NCBI GenBank assembly: GCA_014529385.2
Contig: CM043949.1
Span: 109,893,977 to 109,957,976, forward strand
DNA from: Adiantum capillus-veneris
Taxonomy: Eukaryota > Streptophyta > Polypodiopsida > Polypodiales > Pteridaceae
Length of the DNA stretch: 64,000 bases
Direction: 5' to 3'
Shown here: piece after piece, positions 32,415 through 43,879 of the stretch
How the letters are laid out: the number at the start of each line of letters is the position of its first letter
Numbering within the stretch: position 1 is the first letter of the stretch
Translations under genes and position numbers: made by a program
Notes under the pieces: generated by a model
What the model was told of the DNA's origin: nothing
The model's database searches: none
What the model saw: only the letters and a program-made list of their open reading frames with translations

Positions 32415-34016
32415 TGTCATAAAAATCAATATCTAATTCTCCTAAATGATTTTCTCATATTAAACTGATCATTTAATGTGGGGAAGTGCCAGGGGAGAAA
32501 AAGCTAGAATATTGGTTAAGCTAGCAGACCGGCCACAATAGGGATCCAAAGGAGGGAAAATACGGATCCAAAGGGGGGGCCATCTGCAAAAGAGCCATGT
32601 GCAACAATGGGCTAAAAAGACCCTAAGGTTCAGCCCATTAAGACTTCCAAAATGCTAAGGTTCCAAAATTCAAAGGTTGTGTCCAAAGGTCAACCCTAGG
32701 GAAAATTGGATGCTTTGTGTGTGCCCTAAAAGTCTTTGCACATCCCTACATGGGAGGGGGCGAGCCCTAAAGGTAGGGGATGAGAGAGAAATCCACACAC
32801 ACACACACACACACACACACAGGCTCCCTTTACACAAAGGGAATGAGGGACACATGTCAGCTCCCTAGGCCAGATGCCCACAAGGTGTGCCCAATTTCTA
32901 TTGGATGAACCTTGAAGTGGACCAATGAGAATTAAGCTAGAGTAAATCTAGTTTAATTAATTTAAAAACATTTAATAAAAGAAACCAATGAGAATTAAGT
33001 CTCCTAGAAGAATATTGGGCAGTCTCCCAAGGGGTCCAATGAGCATTCAGGAGCCCCATGGCTTGCCTGATTCCTATTGGCCAGGAGGCAAAGGGGTCCA
33101 ATGAGAGTTTAGTTTAATTATTTAATTACCTAAAGCTCTCACAAAAGGGGAAAGGGGGACACATGTCAGAAGGCTATCACTTATGCTGCTTAATTGTAAT
33201 TGGCTTGACTTGGGGAGGGCCAATGAGGCTTCAACAAGAGCAATTAGCAAAAGGGCTCGCCCAAGAGAGAGAGGGGGGCTGATTTTTGCAAGGCATTATC
33301 ACACACACACTCACACAAGCTCAGGTGTGAAGAAAGAGAAGACTATCTCTTCCCAAGCTTTAATGGAGAACTCATCACCTACTCTAAGCTTGTGAGATAG
33401 AAGCCTACATCAACACTCTCTTGGCATGTGGATGCAAATCCAACCAAGAGCCAAGCTTCAATGCATGCTCATCTCCTCTACCAAGCTAATTACTAAGCTA
33501 AGGTATGCTACATATGAGTGATTATGTGAGCAGATGTACATCTTTCTCGTAAGATACTCCTTCTTCCTCTCAATCTACTCTCATACCCTGCTAGCTCTCA
33601 CCATCTTCGAAGGTGTGTGAGGTCTTGGGTCTGATAATGGGGATAATTCAAGTTGTGTTTGTTAAAGTGTTTTGCTTAGTGCATGAAGTTTCCATCTTCA
33701 TTGCACTAGCTAGTCTTGAAGGAACACAAAGAATTGTATTGTACAATGTCTCTCTTGATGGGAGAAACCATAATACAAAGCCTTTTGGAGGGGGGACCAG
33801 CTCCATGAAAATCCGGTCCTCAACTGTTGTCAATAGCTTAATTGCTCTCTCTTTTGAAAGTATTGTCGATGCTATCTAACTGGGTGTTATGCTTTTTGTT
33901 GCTCTCTCCACCCAAGCACTCTTGTAATTCTCATTAGGAATCTATTCTAATGAAATGCCCACTATGTTCATGCTAATTTCCGCTACACATAAGTTATTAG
34001 GCCATTAAATGTTACA
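32415..34016 (+). repeat. 5' LTR of plus-strand gypsy
   Basis: 1,602 bp; starts TGTCATAAAAATC, ends AATGTTACA. Contains (CA)n at about 32796-32822 and the CCAAT cluster listed separately. Confidence 0.95.
32890..33223. promoter_or_regulatory. Cluster of CCAAT / ATTGG boxes in the gypsy LTR
   Basis: About ten CCAAT or ATTGG pentamers in some 330 bp, several as the longer word CCAATGAG (near 32922, 32985, 33037, 33097, 33218). The same cluster recurs in the other LTR copies (for example 40060-40395). CCAAT boxes are NF-Y binding sites in plants; that the cluster drives the LTR is inference. Confidence 0.5.
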
Positions 34017-34017
34017 T

Positions 34018-34029
34018 TGGTATCAGAGC
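34018..34029 (+). other. Primer binding site, initiator Met-tRNA
   Basis: TGGTATCAGAGC, 1 bp inside the 5' LTR. Confidence 0.9.
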
Positions 34030-34433
34030 ACAAGGTTTCTCTTTTCTTGCTCAAGAAGGGAGGTCCTCAAGCTAGCTACAAATGGTTGGTATTATTAATT
34101 GCCTGTGAGTAAGTAGAATAGGGATTTTTCAGCCTTGCAGTGTGCCTACCTTTGTGCAGTTAACGGGGCATCACCGTCGAGAGCTATGGTCTTAATAGTG
34201 GAGTCCTACGGGGCTTGCCTATGGCTTAACCATTATTGAGCTATTAGAAGCTTGACTGGAGCCGGTGCTGTTTTGGTGTCGAAAGACCCTCTCTTCTATT
34301 CCTTGCAATTAATGGTATTCGAGCTGCGGGTACAGTAGCTTGAGTGCTTTTTCTAAAGGGGTAAAGAGGAGTAGCAACTAGGGCTTGAAGTGCCAAAGTA
34401 CACCTAAAAAGTTTACACTTAAAAGTTGTTAGA

Positions 34434-34835
34434 ATGGCTGACAATAGTAAAGAGAGTGAAATTAATGTTGATAACTTTGATTTTGCTCATGAACAAGCTA
34501 CTAATGATGCTTTAATGCTTGTTAACTATCTTGTTTCTAGGCTTCAACAAGCCATGGGCAATCCATCTCTCCAAAGTGAAGTGCAACGGCAGCTCCGTGC
34601 TCACGGGATTCTCCAAGCTCATCACCATGACGAGAGAACACCTAGGAAGCCTCCTTGTGAGACTACCAAAAGAGGTCTCTCTCTGATTCGGGAAGAAGAA
34701 GAGAATCCATATGAAGGGCTCAAGAATTTACTTCTTGATGATGCATCTCCTTCCCAAAGGAGAACTCAAGAGCCTCCACCGAAGGAACGAGAAAGAAGCG
34801 AGTCTCCCGCCACCTCGGCGGAGATGGCTCCATGA
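34434..34835 (+). CDS. Gypsy Gag N-terminal part
   Basis: 133 residues from ATG at 34434 (MADNSKESEINVDNFDF ...). It ends at TGA (34833-34835) where the minus-strand sister copy has CGA, so this is a single C-to-T nonsense change. The downstream frame 35079-37547 is in the same register, and the intervening Arg/Lys/Ser-rich codons stay open, so gag-pol was one continuous frame. Confidence 0.85.
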   Translation: MADNSKESEINVDNFDFAHEQATNDALMLVNYLVSRLQQAMGNPSLQSEVQRQLRAHGILQAHHHDERTPRKPPCETTKRGLSLIREEEENPYEGLKNLLLDDASPSQRRTQEPPPKERERSESPATSAEMAP

Positions 34836-35078
34836 AGACAGCGGGCTAAACGCTCTCCATCACCACCAAAGCGGAGAAGACCATCACACTCTTCTCCACA
34901 CCATAATTCAAAGAGGGATGATAAAAAGCAAGAGAAGAAAAAGGCGAGAAAGAGGTCACCCTCTTCTCCACCTTCTTCAAATTCTTCACCTTTTGAAGAA
35001 AGTGATGGTGCAACCTTTGAACCATCAAAAAGAAGAGGCCATAGGAAATCCTATGCGGCATGGAAGAGGTCGTCCAAG

Positions 35079-37547
35079 TTGAAGAAATTCAAAGAGGGAG
35101 GGAAGAGCATCTCTTTCCTTACCTATGATGGTACCTTTGGTGCTACGGACAAAGTCTTGGCCTTTATCCAACAATTCGATGCGGCGTTTGGAGATGAGGG
35201 CTTCACGGAGTCCTCTAAGCTACGCCATGTAGCTATGCACTTTCAAAAGTCCGCCAGACAATGGTGGTCTAGCCTACGAGCCAACAGTGAAGCTCCACGA
35301 ACATGGAAGGCTTTAAGAGCTTCCATAGTGAACCAGTTTTTGGCCACCGATGCCAAAGACAAAGTACTCACCGAATGGCGAAGCTTAAAGCTCTCTCCCA
35401 ATGAATCCATCCACAAATATGTAGACAAGTTTTGGGACTTACAACTCAAAGCCACTGTCTTCAAAAATTTGGATTTTGGAGAGAAAAAGCATCAATTTTG
35501 TGCGGGCTTAACCAAAGAAATGGCGGAGTATGTCAACTCCCAAAGACCACGTACCATATCGGCGGTAATACACCACACTATGGTCGCCTCTCGAATCAAT
35601 TTCCAAATGGGGGCAAAAAGAAATAATAAGCCCCCGGAAAATAAGGGTTCTAATGAGCCTAAGGGGAAGGACAATGTCCAAAAGTCTCCTAAGGGCAACT
35701 CCAACAAAGCTAAAGAGAAGGGAGTTTACAAAGGTAAGAATAAACTCTCTTCTGAAGAGCTTGAGCGTTATCGTAAGGATAACCGGTGTTTCAAGTGTGG
35801 CAAACAAGGGCATGCGTACCACGCTTGTCCCCAAAAGAACAACCGCCAAGATCCTCCTAGAGCTTCCTTGGTTGAAATCCAAGAGGAGGAGACTCACCAA
35901 ACTCACCACAAAGGATCTCCTCTATGCCATGCTTGGGGAAAGGTAAGAGAACATGATGCTTTTATTCTCTTTGACCCTGGTTCCACTCACAATTTTATAT
36001 CTATAGAGTTGGCCACCAAGCTAGGAGTACAATCCTACGAGATGGGAGATGTCCTACCCGCCGACAGTGCCTTCAAGGGGCAAGAAGCTTCAGTCACTCA
36101 CTTAATCAGGAAATTGAGGCTTCATGTCCAAGGCTATGTGGACAAAGAGGACTTCTTTATCTCTCCTCTCAAGCATGAGGATGTAATCCTAGGGGCACCA
36201 TGGTTTGACCGCCTGGCTGCCGATGTTAAATTTCCTGAAAGGAGAATCTCCTTTAAGTTCAGGGAAAAAGACATGTATATAGATGCTAAGGAAATGGGTA
36301 ACACCATCCCCATTGTACATACACCAGCTTTCAACAAGTCAATAAAGAGCTCTATTTCCGTGTACATGATTTTTGTTAAAGACTCTCAAAATGAACCTAA
36401 TGCTTTAGCAAAAGAAAATAAAAGCAACCAAAAGGAATTAGAGTTATCCAATTTTCTCAAGGGGTTTCAAGATGTTTTTATTGACGACATCCCTTGTGAG
36501 CTACCTCCTAAACGAGGTAATGATGACCATGCAATTGAACTTCTTCCAGGAAGTTCACCGCCTAATAAACCTCCTTATAGAGTTTCTCAAGCTCAACAAG
36601 AGGAGATTATGCGGAAAGTGCATGAGTTAGTTGAGAAGGGTATGGTTAGGCCAAGCTCATCTCCATTTTGCTCACCTGTGCTATTAGTGCAAAAGAAAGA
36701 CGGCACATATCGTATGTGTGTCGACTATAGAGCACTAAATAGGATCACTATCAAGAATAGGTTTCCCGTTCCACGGGTAGAAGACCTATTTGATAAGCTA
36801 CAAGGATCGACCTACTTCAGTAGGGTTGACCTAAAAAGTGGCTATCATCAAATAAGGATAGTTGATCAAGACATTGTAAAGACCGCATTTCGTACTACAT
36901 TTGGTCTTTACGAATACATTGTCATGCCTTTTGGCTTGACCAATGCACCAGCCACATTCAATCGCTTGATGGAGAAGCTGTTCAGGCCTCATCGAACCTT
37001 CACTGGAGTGTTCTTTGATGATATTATCATCTACTCTAATTCATTGGAGGAACACAAGCAACATCTCCAGGTAATATTTCAAGTTTTGAGAGAGAATAAA
37101 CTTTATGTTAATCGAAAGAAAAGTGAATTTTTCTTGCAAGAGATTCAGTATTTAGGTCACATTATCTCTCAAGATGGCATCCAAATGGATCCATCCAAGT
37201 TAGAGGTAATAAAAGGATGGCCTAAACCAAGGAATCTTCATGAACTAAGAAGCTTTATAGGTATGTGTGCATACTATAGACGCTTCATAGAAAAGTTCTC
37301 ACAAATTGCGGGACCAATACATGACCTAACAAAGAAAAGCGTTAGGTATACATGGTCTGCTAAGGAAAACAATGCTTTTGAAAAGCTTAAAGAAAAGCTT
37401 ATCTCTCAACGTGTGCTTACACTACCGGATCTCTCAAAACCATTTGAGGTCCAATGTGATGCTTGTGGTGATTGCCTTGGAGCTGTTTTGCTCCAAGAAG
37501 GGCACGCCATAGGCTATGAGAGTGAGTCGAAGGCTCGATCCTGTTGA
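35079..37547 (+). CDS. Gypsy Gag-protease-reverse transcriptase polyprotein
   Basis: 822 residues. Gag core: FIQQFDAAFGDEGF, LRHVAMHFQKSARQWW, FCAGLTKEMAEYV. Zinc knuckle CFKCGKQGHAYHAC (about 35787-35828). Protease FILFDPGSTHNFIS (about 35960; D-P-G in place of D-S-G, a form seen in several plant gypsy proteases). RT from about 36580: [50 protein letters not shown], catalytic FFDDIIIYS (about 37012). RNase H starts FEVQCDACGDCLGA. The frame then leaves register after GYES, where GAGT is duplicated. Confidence 0.93.
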   Translation: MKKFKEGGKSISFLTYDGTFGATDKVLAFIQQFDAAFGDEGFTESSKLRHVAMHFQKSARQWWSSLRANSEAPRTWKALRASIVNQFLATDAKDKVLTEWRSLKLSPNESIHKYVDKFWDLQLKATVFKNLDFGEKKHQFCAGLTKEMAEYVNSQRPRTISAVIHHTMVASRINFQMGAKRNNKPPENKGSNEPKGKDNVQKSPKGNSNKAKEKGVYKGKNKLSSEELERYRKDNRCFKCGKQGHAYHACPQKNNRQDPPRASLVEIQEEETHQTHHKGSPLCHAWGKVREHDAFILFDPGSTHNFISIELATKLGVQSYEMGDVLPADSAFKGQEASVTHLIRKLRLHVQGYVDKEDFFISPLKHEDVILGAPWFDRLAADVKFPERRISFKFREKDMYIDAKEMGNTIPIVHTPAFNKSIKSSISVYMIFVKDSQNEPNALAKENKSNQKELELSNFLKGFQDVFIDDIPCELPPKRGNDDHAIELLPGSSPPNKPPYRVSQAQQEEIMRKVHELVEKGMVRPSSSPFCSPVLLVQKKDGTYRMCVDYRALNRITIKNRFPVPRVEDLFDKLQGSTYFSRVDLKSGYHQIRIVDQDIVKTAFRTTFGLYEYIVMPFGLTNAPATFNRLMEKLFRPHRTFTGVFFDDIIIYSNSLEEHKQHLQVIFQVLRENKLYVNRKKSEFFLQEIQYLGHIISQDGIQMDPSKLEVIKGWPKPRNLHELRSFIGMCAYYRRFIEKFSQIAGPIHDLTKKSVRYTWSAKENNAFEKLKEKLISQRVLTLPDLSKPFEVQCDACGDCLGAVLLQEGHAIGYESESKARSC

Positions 37548-39294
37548 GCAAGCTCTAGGCATATACGAAAAGGAACTCCTTGCAGTTCTACATGCCTTAG
37601 ACTCATGGAAGCACTATTTATTGGGGACTCCTTTCATTCTACGAACGGATCACCAAAGTCTTAAGTACTTCATGACGCGGAGCAAGCTCTCCGACAAACA
37701 AATGAGGTGGACAAATTTCCTTTTGCAATTTCATTTTCATATTGCTCACATTGCTGGCAAGCACAATCAAGTAGCCGATGCACTCTCAAGACGGCCGAGA
37801 GTGAATGCGGTTTCCATAGCAACTCACAATGATCTATCTTCAATGATAGATGAGTATGCTATTGATTCCGACTTTAGAGATGTGATTTCAGCCCTGGCAT
37901 TAGGGAAGAAAGAAGAACCATTCACTTTACAATATGGTTATCTTCTCTATGGCAATAGACTATGCGTCACTAACTCACTACGTGAGAAAGTAATGTATGA
38001 ATCTCATGCTCCACCTTATGCGGGGCATAGAGGCATTCAGTCTACCTTAAAGGGAATTGAAACATATTTCTATTGGCCTACCATGAAAGTGAACATACAA
38101 GAGTATGTTTCCAAATGTGTGGTATGCCAAAAGACAAAATTTGATAGAGTGAAGCAACTTGGATTGCTTCAACCCTTGCCAATCCCTAATTCACCATGGG
38201 AGAGCATATCCATGGATTTTATCTTTGGATTGCCTAAGTCTATCCATGGGAATACGGGAATATGGACGATAGTAGACAGGTTTAGTAAACAAGCTCATTT
38301 TATACGTGTCAAAAAGACTATCAAAGCCCATCAAATGGCAACCCTCTTCATTTCACAAATCTTCAAGTACCATGGCTTGCCAATGTCCATAGTGTCGGAT
38401 AGAGATCCTAGAATGAACAGTAATTTCTGGAAGGGTCTCTTTGAGAATTTAGGGACAAGGCTAAACTTCTCTTCGGCCTATCATCCACAAACGGATGGCC
38501 AAAGTGAAATAGCTAACCTAACCATTCTCGATCTACTAAAAGCCTATGTAACGGAAGTAGATCAAAGATACCAATGGGAGAAGTACTTACCCTTAGTGGA
38601 GTATGCTTACAATAACACTGTACATACTTCCACGGGAAAAGCACCTTTCGAGGTAATTGAGGGAAGATCAAAAAGTCCCTTGCTACTTAAGGTACATGGG
38701 AAGATCTTCGCTGCAGATGAGTATAGCCGAGACCTACAAGAGTCTTTCCAAAAGATTAAGGATGCTATCTCTATCTTACAACAAAGGCAAAAGGCTGCTG
38801 CTGACAAGCACAGAAGAGCCCAAGCCTTTAAAGAAAACGATTGGGTCTTGTTAAAGTTTCCCAAGGCTCGATTAAGGCACACAACAGGCAAGAATCCTAC
38901 GGGCCACAAAAAGTACTATGCTAAACTAGCAAAAAGGTACTATGGTCCCTTCCAGATTCTTAGGCCAATCAACGAGATGGCCTATCAACTCAAGTTGCCC
39001 AATCATTGGCTCATACACAATGCTTTCCATGTGAGCCTATTAAAGCCTTACAAAGGAGAGCCACCTCAAGAACCAACTATTGAAGACCCACCGGAGATCG
39101 AGGACCAAGAGGAGGTTCTGCAGCCCGAGTCCATTCTCCGACATGAAGACAAGGTATTAAGAGGCGGTAAGACTATCCGACGATATCTTATTAAGTTTAA
39201 GAATTATCCTTTTGAAGATGCTAGATGGATGCAAGGAATACAATTAAAGGATAACCTAAACCTTGTCAATGCTTACAATGCTTCCCAAGAGTAA
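37516..39294 (+). CDS. Gypsy RNase H, integrase and chromodomain
   Basis: 592 residues in the next frame, resuming at RRLDPVEQALGIYEKELLAV. RNase H ends with IAGKHNQVADALSRRP. Integrase zinc module (ESHAPPYAGHRG ... CVVCQKTKFD), core SMDFIFGL, IVSDRDPRMNSNF, SAYHPQTDGQSEIAN with the catalytic Asp, Asp, Glu. After the MAYQLKLPNHWLIHNAFHVS tail comes a chromodomain-like end, HEDKVLRGGKTIRRYLIKFK, NYPFEDARWM. Stop at 39292-39294. It overlaps the previous frame by 32 bp because of the 4-bp duplication. Confidence 0.93.
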   Translation: MRVSRRLDPVEQALGIYEKELLAVLHALDSWKHYLLGTPFILRTDHQSLKYFMTRSKLSDKQMRWTNFLLQFHFHIAHIAGKHNQVADALSRRPRVNAVSIATHNDLSSMIDEYAIDSDFRDVISALALGKKEEPFTLQYGYLLYGNRLCVTNSLREKVMYESHAPPYAGHRGIQSTLKGIETYFYWPTMKVNIQEYVSKCVVCQKTKFDRVKQLGLLQPLPIPNSPWESISMDFIFGLPKSIHGNTGIWTIVDRFSKQAHFIRVKKTIKAHQMATLFISQIFKYHGLPMSIVSDRDPRMNSNFWKGLFENLGTRLNFSSAYHPQTDGQSEIANLTILDLLKAYVTEVDQRYQWEKYLPLVEYAYNNTVHTSTGKAPFEVIEGRSKSPLLLKVHGKIFAADEYSRDLQESFQKIKDAISILQQRQKAAADKHRRAQAFKENDWVLLKFPKARLRHTTGKNPTGHKKYYAKLAKRYYGPFQILRPINEMAYQLKLPNHWLIHNAFHVSLLKPYKGEPPQEPTIEDPPEIEDQEEVLQPESILRHEDKVLRGGKTIRRYLIKFKNYPFEDARWMQGIQLKDNLNLVNAYNASQE

Positions 39295-39595
39295 GCAAAT
39301 GTTAAAAATAAACAAAGTTTTTGTCTTATAAGACTCTCTTTTTCTTTATTTGTGCACAAAAATGAAGTAGTATGCATGCTTAGATCATGTTTGTGGAGAC
39401 GACGTCTCCCAAACACCAAGTAGAGCTTGTCACTCTACTACGGAAGACTGATAGGACTAATGTGTAGACATGCTTGCGGTAGCCTTAGGCTCTCAAGCGC
39501 CAAATGGACTAGTCATCCATTGTAAGAAAAGGACTCATGAATATGCTTTATCTTCTCTCTAGTCGAGGACGACTATGATTTCAAGAGAGAGGTAA

Positions 39596-41187
39596 TGTCA
39601 TAATAATCAATATCTAATTCTCCTAAATGATTTTCTCATATTAAACTGATCATTTAATGTGGGGAAGTGCCAGGGGAGAAAAAGCTAGAATATTGGTTAA
39701 GCTAGCAGACCGGCCACAGTAGGGATCCAAAGGAGGGAAAATACGGATCCAAAGGGGGGGCCATCTGCAAAAGAGCCATGTGCAACAATGGGCTAAAAAG
39801 ACCCTAAGGTTCAGCCCATTAAGACTTCCAAAATGCTAAGGTTGCAAAATTCAAAGGTTGTGTCCAAAGGTCAACCCTAGGGAAAATTGGATGCTTTGTG
39901 TGTGCCCTAAAAGTCTTTGCACATCCCTACATGGGAGGGGCCGAGCCCTAAAGGTAGGGGATGAGAGAGAAAGCCACACACACACACACACAGGCTCCCT
40001 TTACACAAAGGGAATGAGGGACACATGTCAGCTCCCTAGGCCAGATGCCCACAAGGTGTGCCCAATTTCTATTGGATGACCCTTGAAGTGGACCAATGAG
40101 AATTAAGCTAGAGTAAATCTAGTTTAATTAATTTAAAAACATTTAATAAAAGAAACCAATGAGAATTAAGTCTCCTAGAAGACTATTGGGCAGTCTCCCA
40201 AGGGGTCTAATGAGCATTTAGGAGCCCCATGGCTTGCCTGATTCCTATTGGCCAGGAGGAAAAGGGGTCCAATGAGAGTTTAGTTTAATTATTTAATTAC
40301 CTAAAGCTCTCACAAAAGGGGAAAGGGGGACACATGTCAGAAGGCTATCACTTATGCTGCTTAATTGTAATTGGCTTGACTTGGGGAGGGCCAATGAGGC
40401 TTCAACAAGAGCAATTAGCAAGAGGGCTCGCCCAAGAGAGAGAGGGGGGCTGATTTTTGCAAGGCATTATCACACACACACTCACACAAGCTCAGGTGTG
40501 AAGAAAGAGAAGACTATCTCTTCCCAAGCTTTAATGGAGAACTCATCACCTACTCCAAGCTTGTGAGATAGAAGCCTACATCAACACTCTCTTGGCATGT
40601 GGATGCAAATCCAACCAAGAGCCAAGCTTCAATGCATGCTCATCTCCTCTACCAAGATAGTTACTAAGCTAAGCTATGCTACATATGAGTGATTATGTGA
40701 GGAGATGTACATCTTTCTCGTAAGATACTCCTTCTTCCTCTCAATCTACTCTCATACCCTGCTAGCTCTCACCATCTTCGAAGGTGTGTGAGGTCTTGGG
40801 TCTGAGAACGGGGATAATTCAAGTTGTGTTTGTTAAAGTGTTTTGCTTAGTGCATGAAGTTTCCATCTTCATTGCACTAGCTAGTCTTGAAGGAACACAA
40901 AGAATTGTATTGTACAATGTCTCTCTTGATGGGAGAAACCATAATACAAAGCCTTTTGGAGGGGGGACCGGCTCCATGAAAATCCGGTCCTCAATTGTTG
41001 TCAATAGCTTAATTGCTCTCTCTTTTGAAAGTATCGTCGATGCTATCTAACTGGGTGTTATGCTTTTTGTTGCTCTCTCCACCCAAGCACTCTTGTAATT
41101 CTCATTAGGAATCTATTCTAATGAAATGCCCACTATGTTCATGATAATTTCCGCTACACATAAGTTATTAGGCCATTAAATGTTACA
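39596..41187 (+). repeat. 3' LTR of plus-strand gypsy
   Basis: 1,592 bp, preceded by the polypurine tract, followed by ATAAA. Confidence 0.95.
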
Positions 41188-41870
41188 ATAAAACATTGTC
41201 TGGTGATGGGCAGTCCTAGCATTGAAGTACCCTAGAATGATAATGTCACCATCTCTAGAGAACTCGCATATGTCATCATCCAAAATAGAAAAGGGGGAAT
41301 GTCCTTTGGGTGATGGATAGACTGACGTACTCGAGGGAAAGTAGCAAACAGCAATGTAAAGATATCTGCCTGTCTCTGCTCTCAATCTCACCCACATCTA
41401 CCTAGCCTGCTCATCCTTGTGGGCTTTATGTATCAATGGCTGCAAATCCTCTCTAAATAACACTGCCACTCCCCCTGAGCCCCATCCTCTGTGCTCTGAT
41501 CGTGTCTCTTGTCTGTAAGCTGTCTCCCATCTGTAGCCACTGATGTGAGGCATGGATTGCCCAGGGGCCTGATGTGTCTTAGAGTAGAGGATGATGTCTA
41601 TTCTAGTAGACTATCCTCAAAAGCACTCACATCAAGACGCATAGATCCATTACAATTCTAGGCAGCAACTTTGAGTGTGGTCCCATAAGTCTCACATCGT
41701 CATGTGGAGCGTCGCTCCAGTATTACCACTCTTCCATCTCGGTAAAATGCAATCTTGCCTTTTCCCCTTGCCGCTCTAATCTCTGGCATTACCTCCTACA
41801 TATGAGCAATCTGCGAGAGGGTAAGATCATCCCTCACGTGCGTTCAAGACATGTTTGTAAAACCCCTTAT
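41188..41870 (-). pseudogene. LINE 5' part with AP endonuclease domain (broken)
   Basis: Continuation of the LINE beyond the gypsy. On the minus strand, degenerate N-terminus (VAA-NCNGSMRLDVSAFEDS, about 41665), GYRWETAYRQETRSEHRGWG and GGVAVLFRE (about 41460-41540), RLRAETGRYLYIAVCYFP and GDIIILGYFNART (about 41220-41400). These are apurinic-endonuclease motifs of plant LINEs. Stops interrupt it. The LINE 5' end is not defined. Confidence 0.78.
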
Positions 41871-42324
41871 CTGTGAATTTTGTTAAGAATATAATGTACC
41901 CTTTTCTTTTAAAATCTATAAGTTTTTTTCAATTTTGAAAAAATAATGCCCTTCTGTATATATATTTCTGTAAGTTTCAAGAAATTTAAATACCCTTCTG
42001 TTGAACTCACGTGATAGGTTACATTTTTATTAGGTGACCCCTCCCTGGGACTATTTTCAAACACTCCCCAAAGAAGTCCAAACAAGACGGGTGATGTAAA
42101 CTACCCTTCATAATCAAAATAAGGGCAACACATTTGAGGCTACATCCACAAGGACACTAACAAATAGTGAGAAAAAGGAAAGGTTTGCTGGAAGCATTTC
42201 AATTATGAACACAAAGATCGAAGTGGGAACGATTGAGATGCAACCACGACTCCAACTCGAAAACACTTCGAGGTCCAATATCTTCATCCAATTCTCCATG
42301 CCTACGCTTTTGCATGGTTCAACA
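41871..42324. other. Interval with no recognised gene
   Basis: AT-rich, then from about 42182 a diverged half-unit resembling the following repeat (ACGACTCCAACTCGAAAACACT). Confidence 0.35.
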
Positions 42325-42790
42325 CATAGAACATAAAGTTAGATGCACTTTGCTTTAAGCTTAATCAATATCCTCTATCTTTTGCATTTGTCATGATTCG
42401 TGTTTTGTGTCTGACAGAGAGTACATATATTCATAACAATGGCCATTTTGATTGCACAAGCACGACTCCAATTTGACAACATTGCAAGGTCCGTTATCTA
42501 GATCTAATTTCCTGTGCTCATACGTTTGCTTGGCGCAACACATAAATGCTACGGGGCAGGGCACGACTTTTGTTTCTTATTATTTCTGGAGAGACCACAG
42601 TGCCAACTCTCCACCATACTTTTGTATGGCACTTCTACATGACGTGCACTGTATACTTCTTATTTTTAATCTGTTGTGCTTCATTGCAAGATGAAATGTT
42701 TAACTATTCACATTGCTTTTTTGAATCTTGACTCAAAGATCGACATGAAGCTTGCACAATCGAAAAGCACCTGTAAAGTATTGTAGGTAA
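42325..42790 (+). repeat. Dispersed direct repeat, copy A
   Basis: About 465 bp repeated in the same orientation at 44960-45415 with roughly 75-80% similarity by eye. Shared words include ACATAAAGTTAG, GTTTGCTTGGCGCAACACAT, GGAGAGACCA and TCTCCACCATACTTTTGTA. No coding capacity recognised; probably an old noncoding repeat. Confidence 0.75.
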
Positions 42791-43125
42791 GTAAAGCACT
42801 TCATTTCTAATTGCCATACTATATATGTCCTCGTTTCTCCCATACTAGGTCTCAAATATGAGGTAGGCCCACCAAGCAAGACTAGTATATGAATGTAGAA
42901 GCCATCACGTGGCAGTAGATTTAAATTTATTAAAAAAAACATTGCTGTTGCAATGAAAAGCTATTAAAAAAAACTGCGCGTGAAAAGCTACCAAGTGAAT
43001 AAAATAAAAAAAGCAGTATGCGTTGCTTGATTGATCTCAGAGGCACTTCAATTTTCTCCATGAGCAGTTCGCAGGTTCCTGAAGCAACTCGGAGCTTTGT
43101 CCGCAGGTTTGTCTCTAGCCACTCT
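42791..43125. other. Interval with no recognised gene
   Basis: AT-rich with short A-runs; nothing recognised. Confidence 0.35.
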
Positions 43126-43286
<161 letters not shown>

Positions 43287-43879
43287 CTATGATGGATAGT
43301 ACGTAGGGGATAATGGCTTTGCTCGTTCATGAGCTTTAATTGAACCATCAAACGCAGACCCTACTGCCTTCTCATCCTCTGATCTATGGTGCTCGAAGTG
43401 GCAATGCCCATCTATGGTCTGGAGCAACTCCCATCTTTGGTGTTGGAAGTGGCATCTATCCTACTGGCACCTTATACCTGTTCACATGAAAGCGAAGAGC
43501 CATGAAAAAAAGCCTACCTCATTGACATGACGAGAGCATTCTTGAGTAACATAGAGTCTATAGGCTAAGCTCCTCTCTATTCATTCTAGCAGTACAAGGT
43601 TGACAATGCCCCATTGGCAGATTGGAATCGGCCTTCTTTTGTATTGAAGCGTCAATACCTAATTATAAGCCTACTTGCATAGCAGCTTTATGTGCAACAA
43701 GACCCAGTGGCCAGCTGAACAGTATGTCCAACTTCAACTACTGACTCAGCTTGTTTTTGCAGGCGCAACTAGTTATGGACAACATTATGCCACTCCCAAG
43801 TATAGCTCATGCATATTCAACAATCATGTGCCCTCGGTCATCCTTCAATGTTCATGAAAATGATATGCAGTAGGTCCCC

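Larger units (their letters stand above)
32415..41187 (+). mobile_element. Young Ty3/gypsy chromovirus-type element
   Basis: LTRs at 32415-34016 and 39596-41187 are nearly identical (differences are mostly in a CA run). A perfect 5-bp duplication ATAAA flanks it (32410-32414, 41188-41192). The primer site is 34018-34029; a polypurine tract AAGAGAGAGGTAA sits before the 3' LTR. Gag, zinc knuckle, protease, RT, RNase H, integrase and chromodomain are all present in one order. It splits the LINE. Only one nonsense codon in gag and a 4-bp duplication in RNase H break the frame. Confidence 0.96.

Noticed and set aside
33183-33879. Open frames repeated in both gypsy LTRs
   Set aside because: They lie wholly in LTR sequence, are not like any known protein and are not kept in the other LTR copies.
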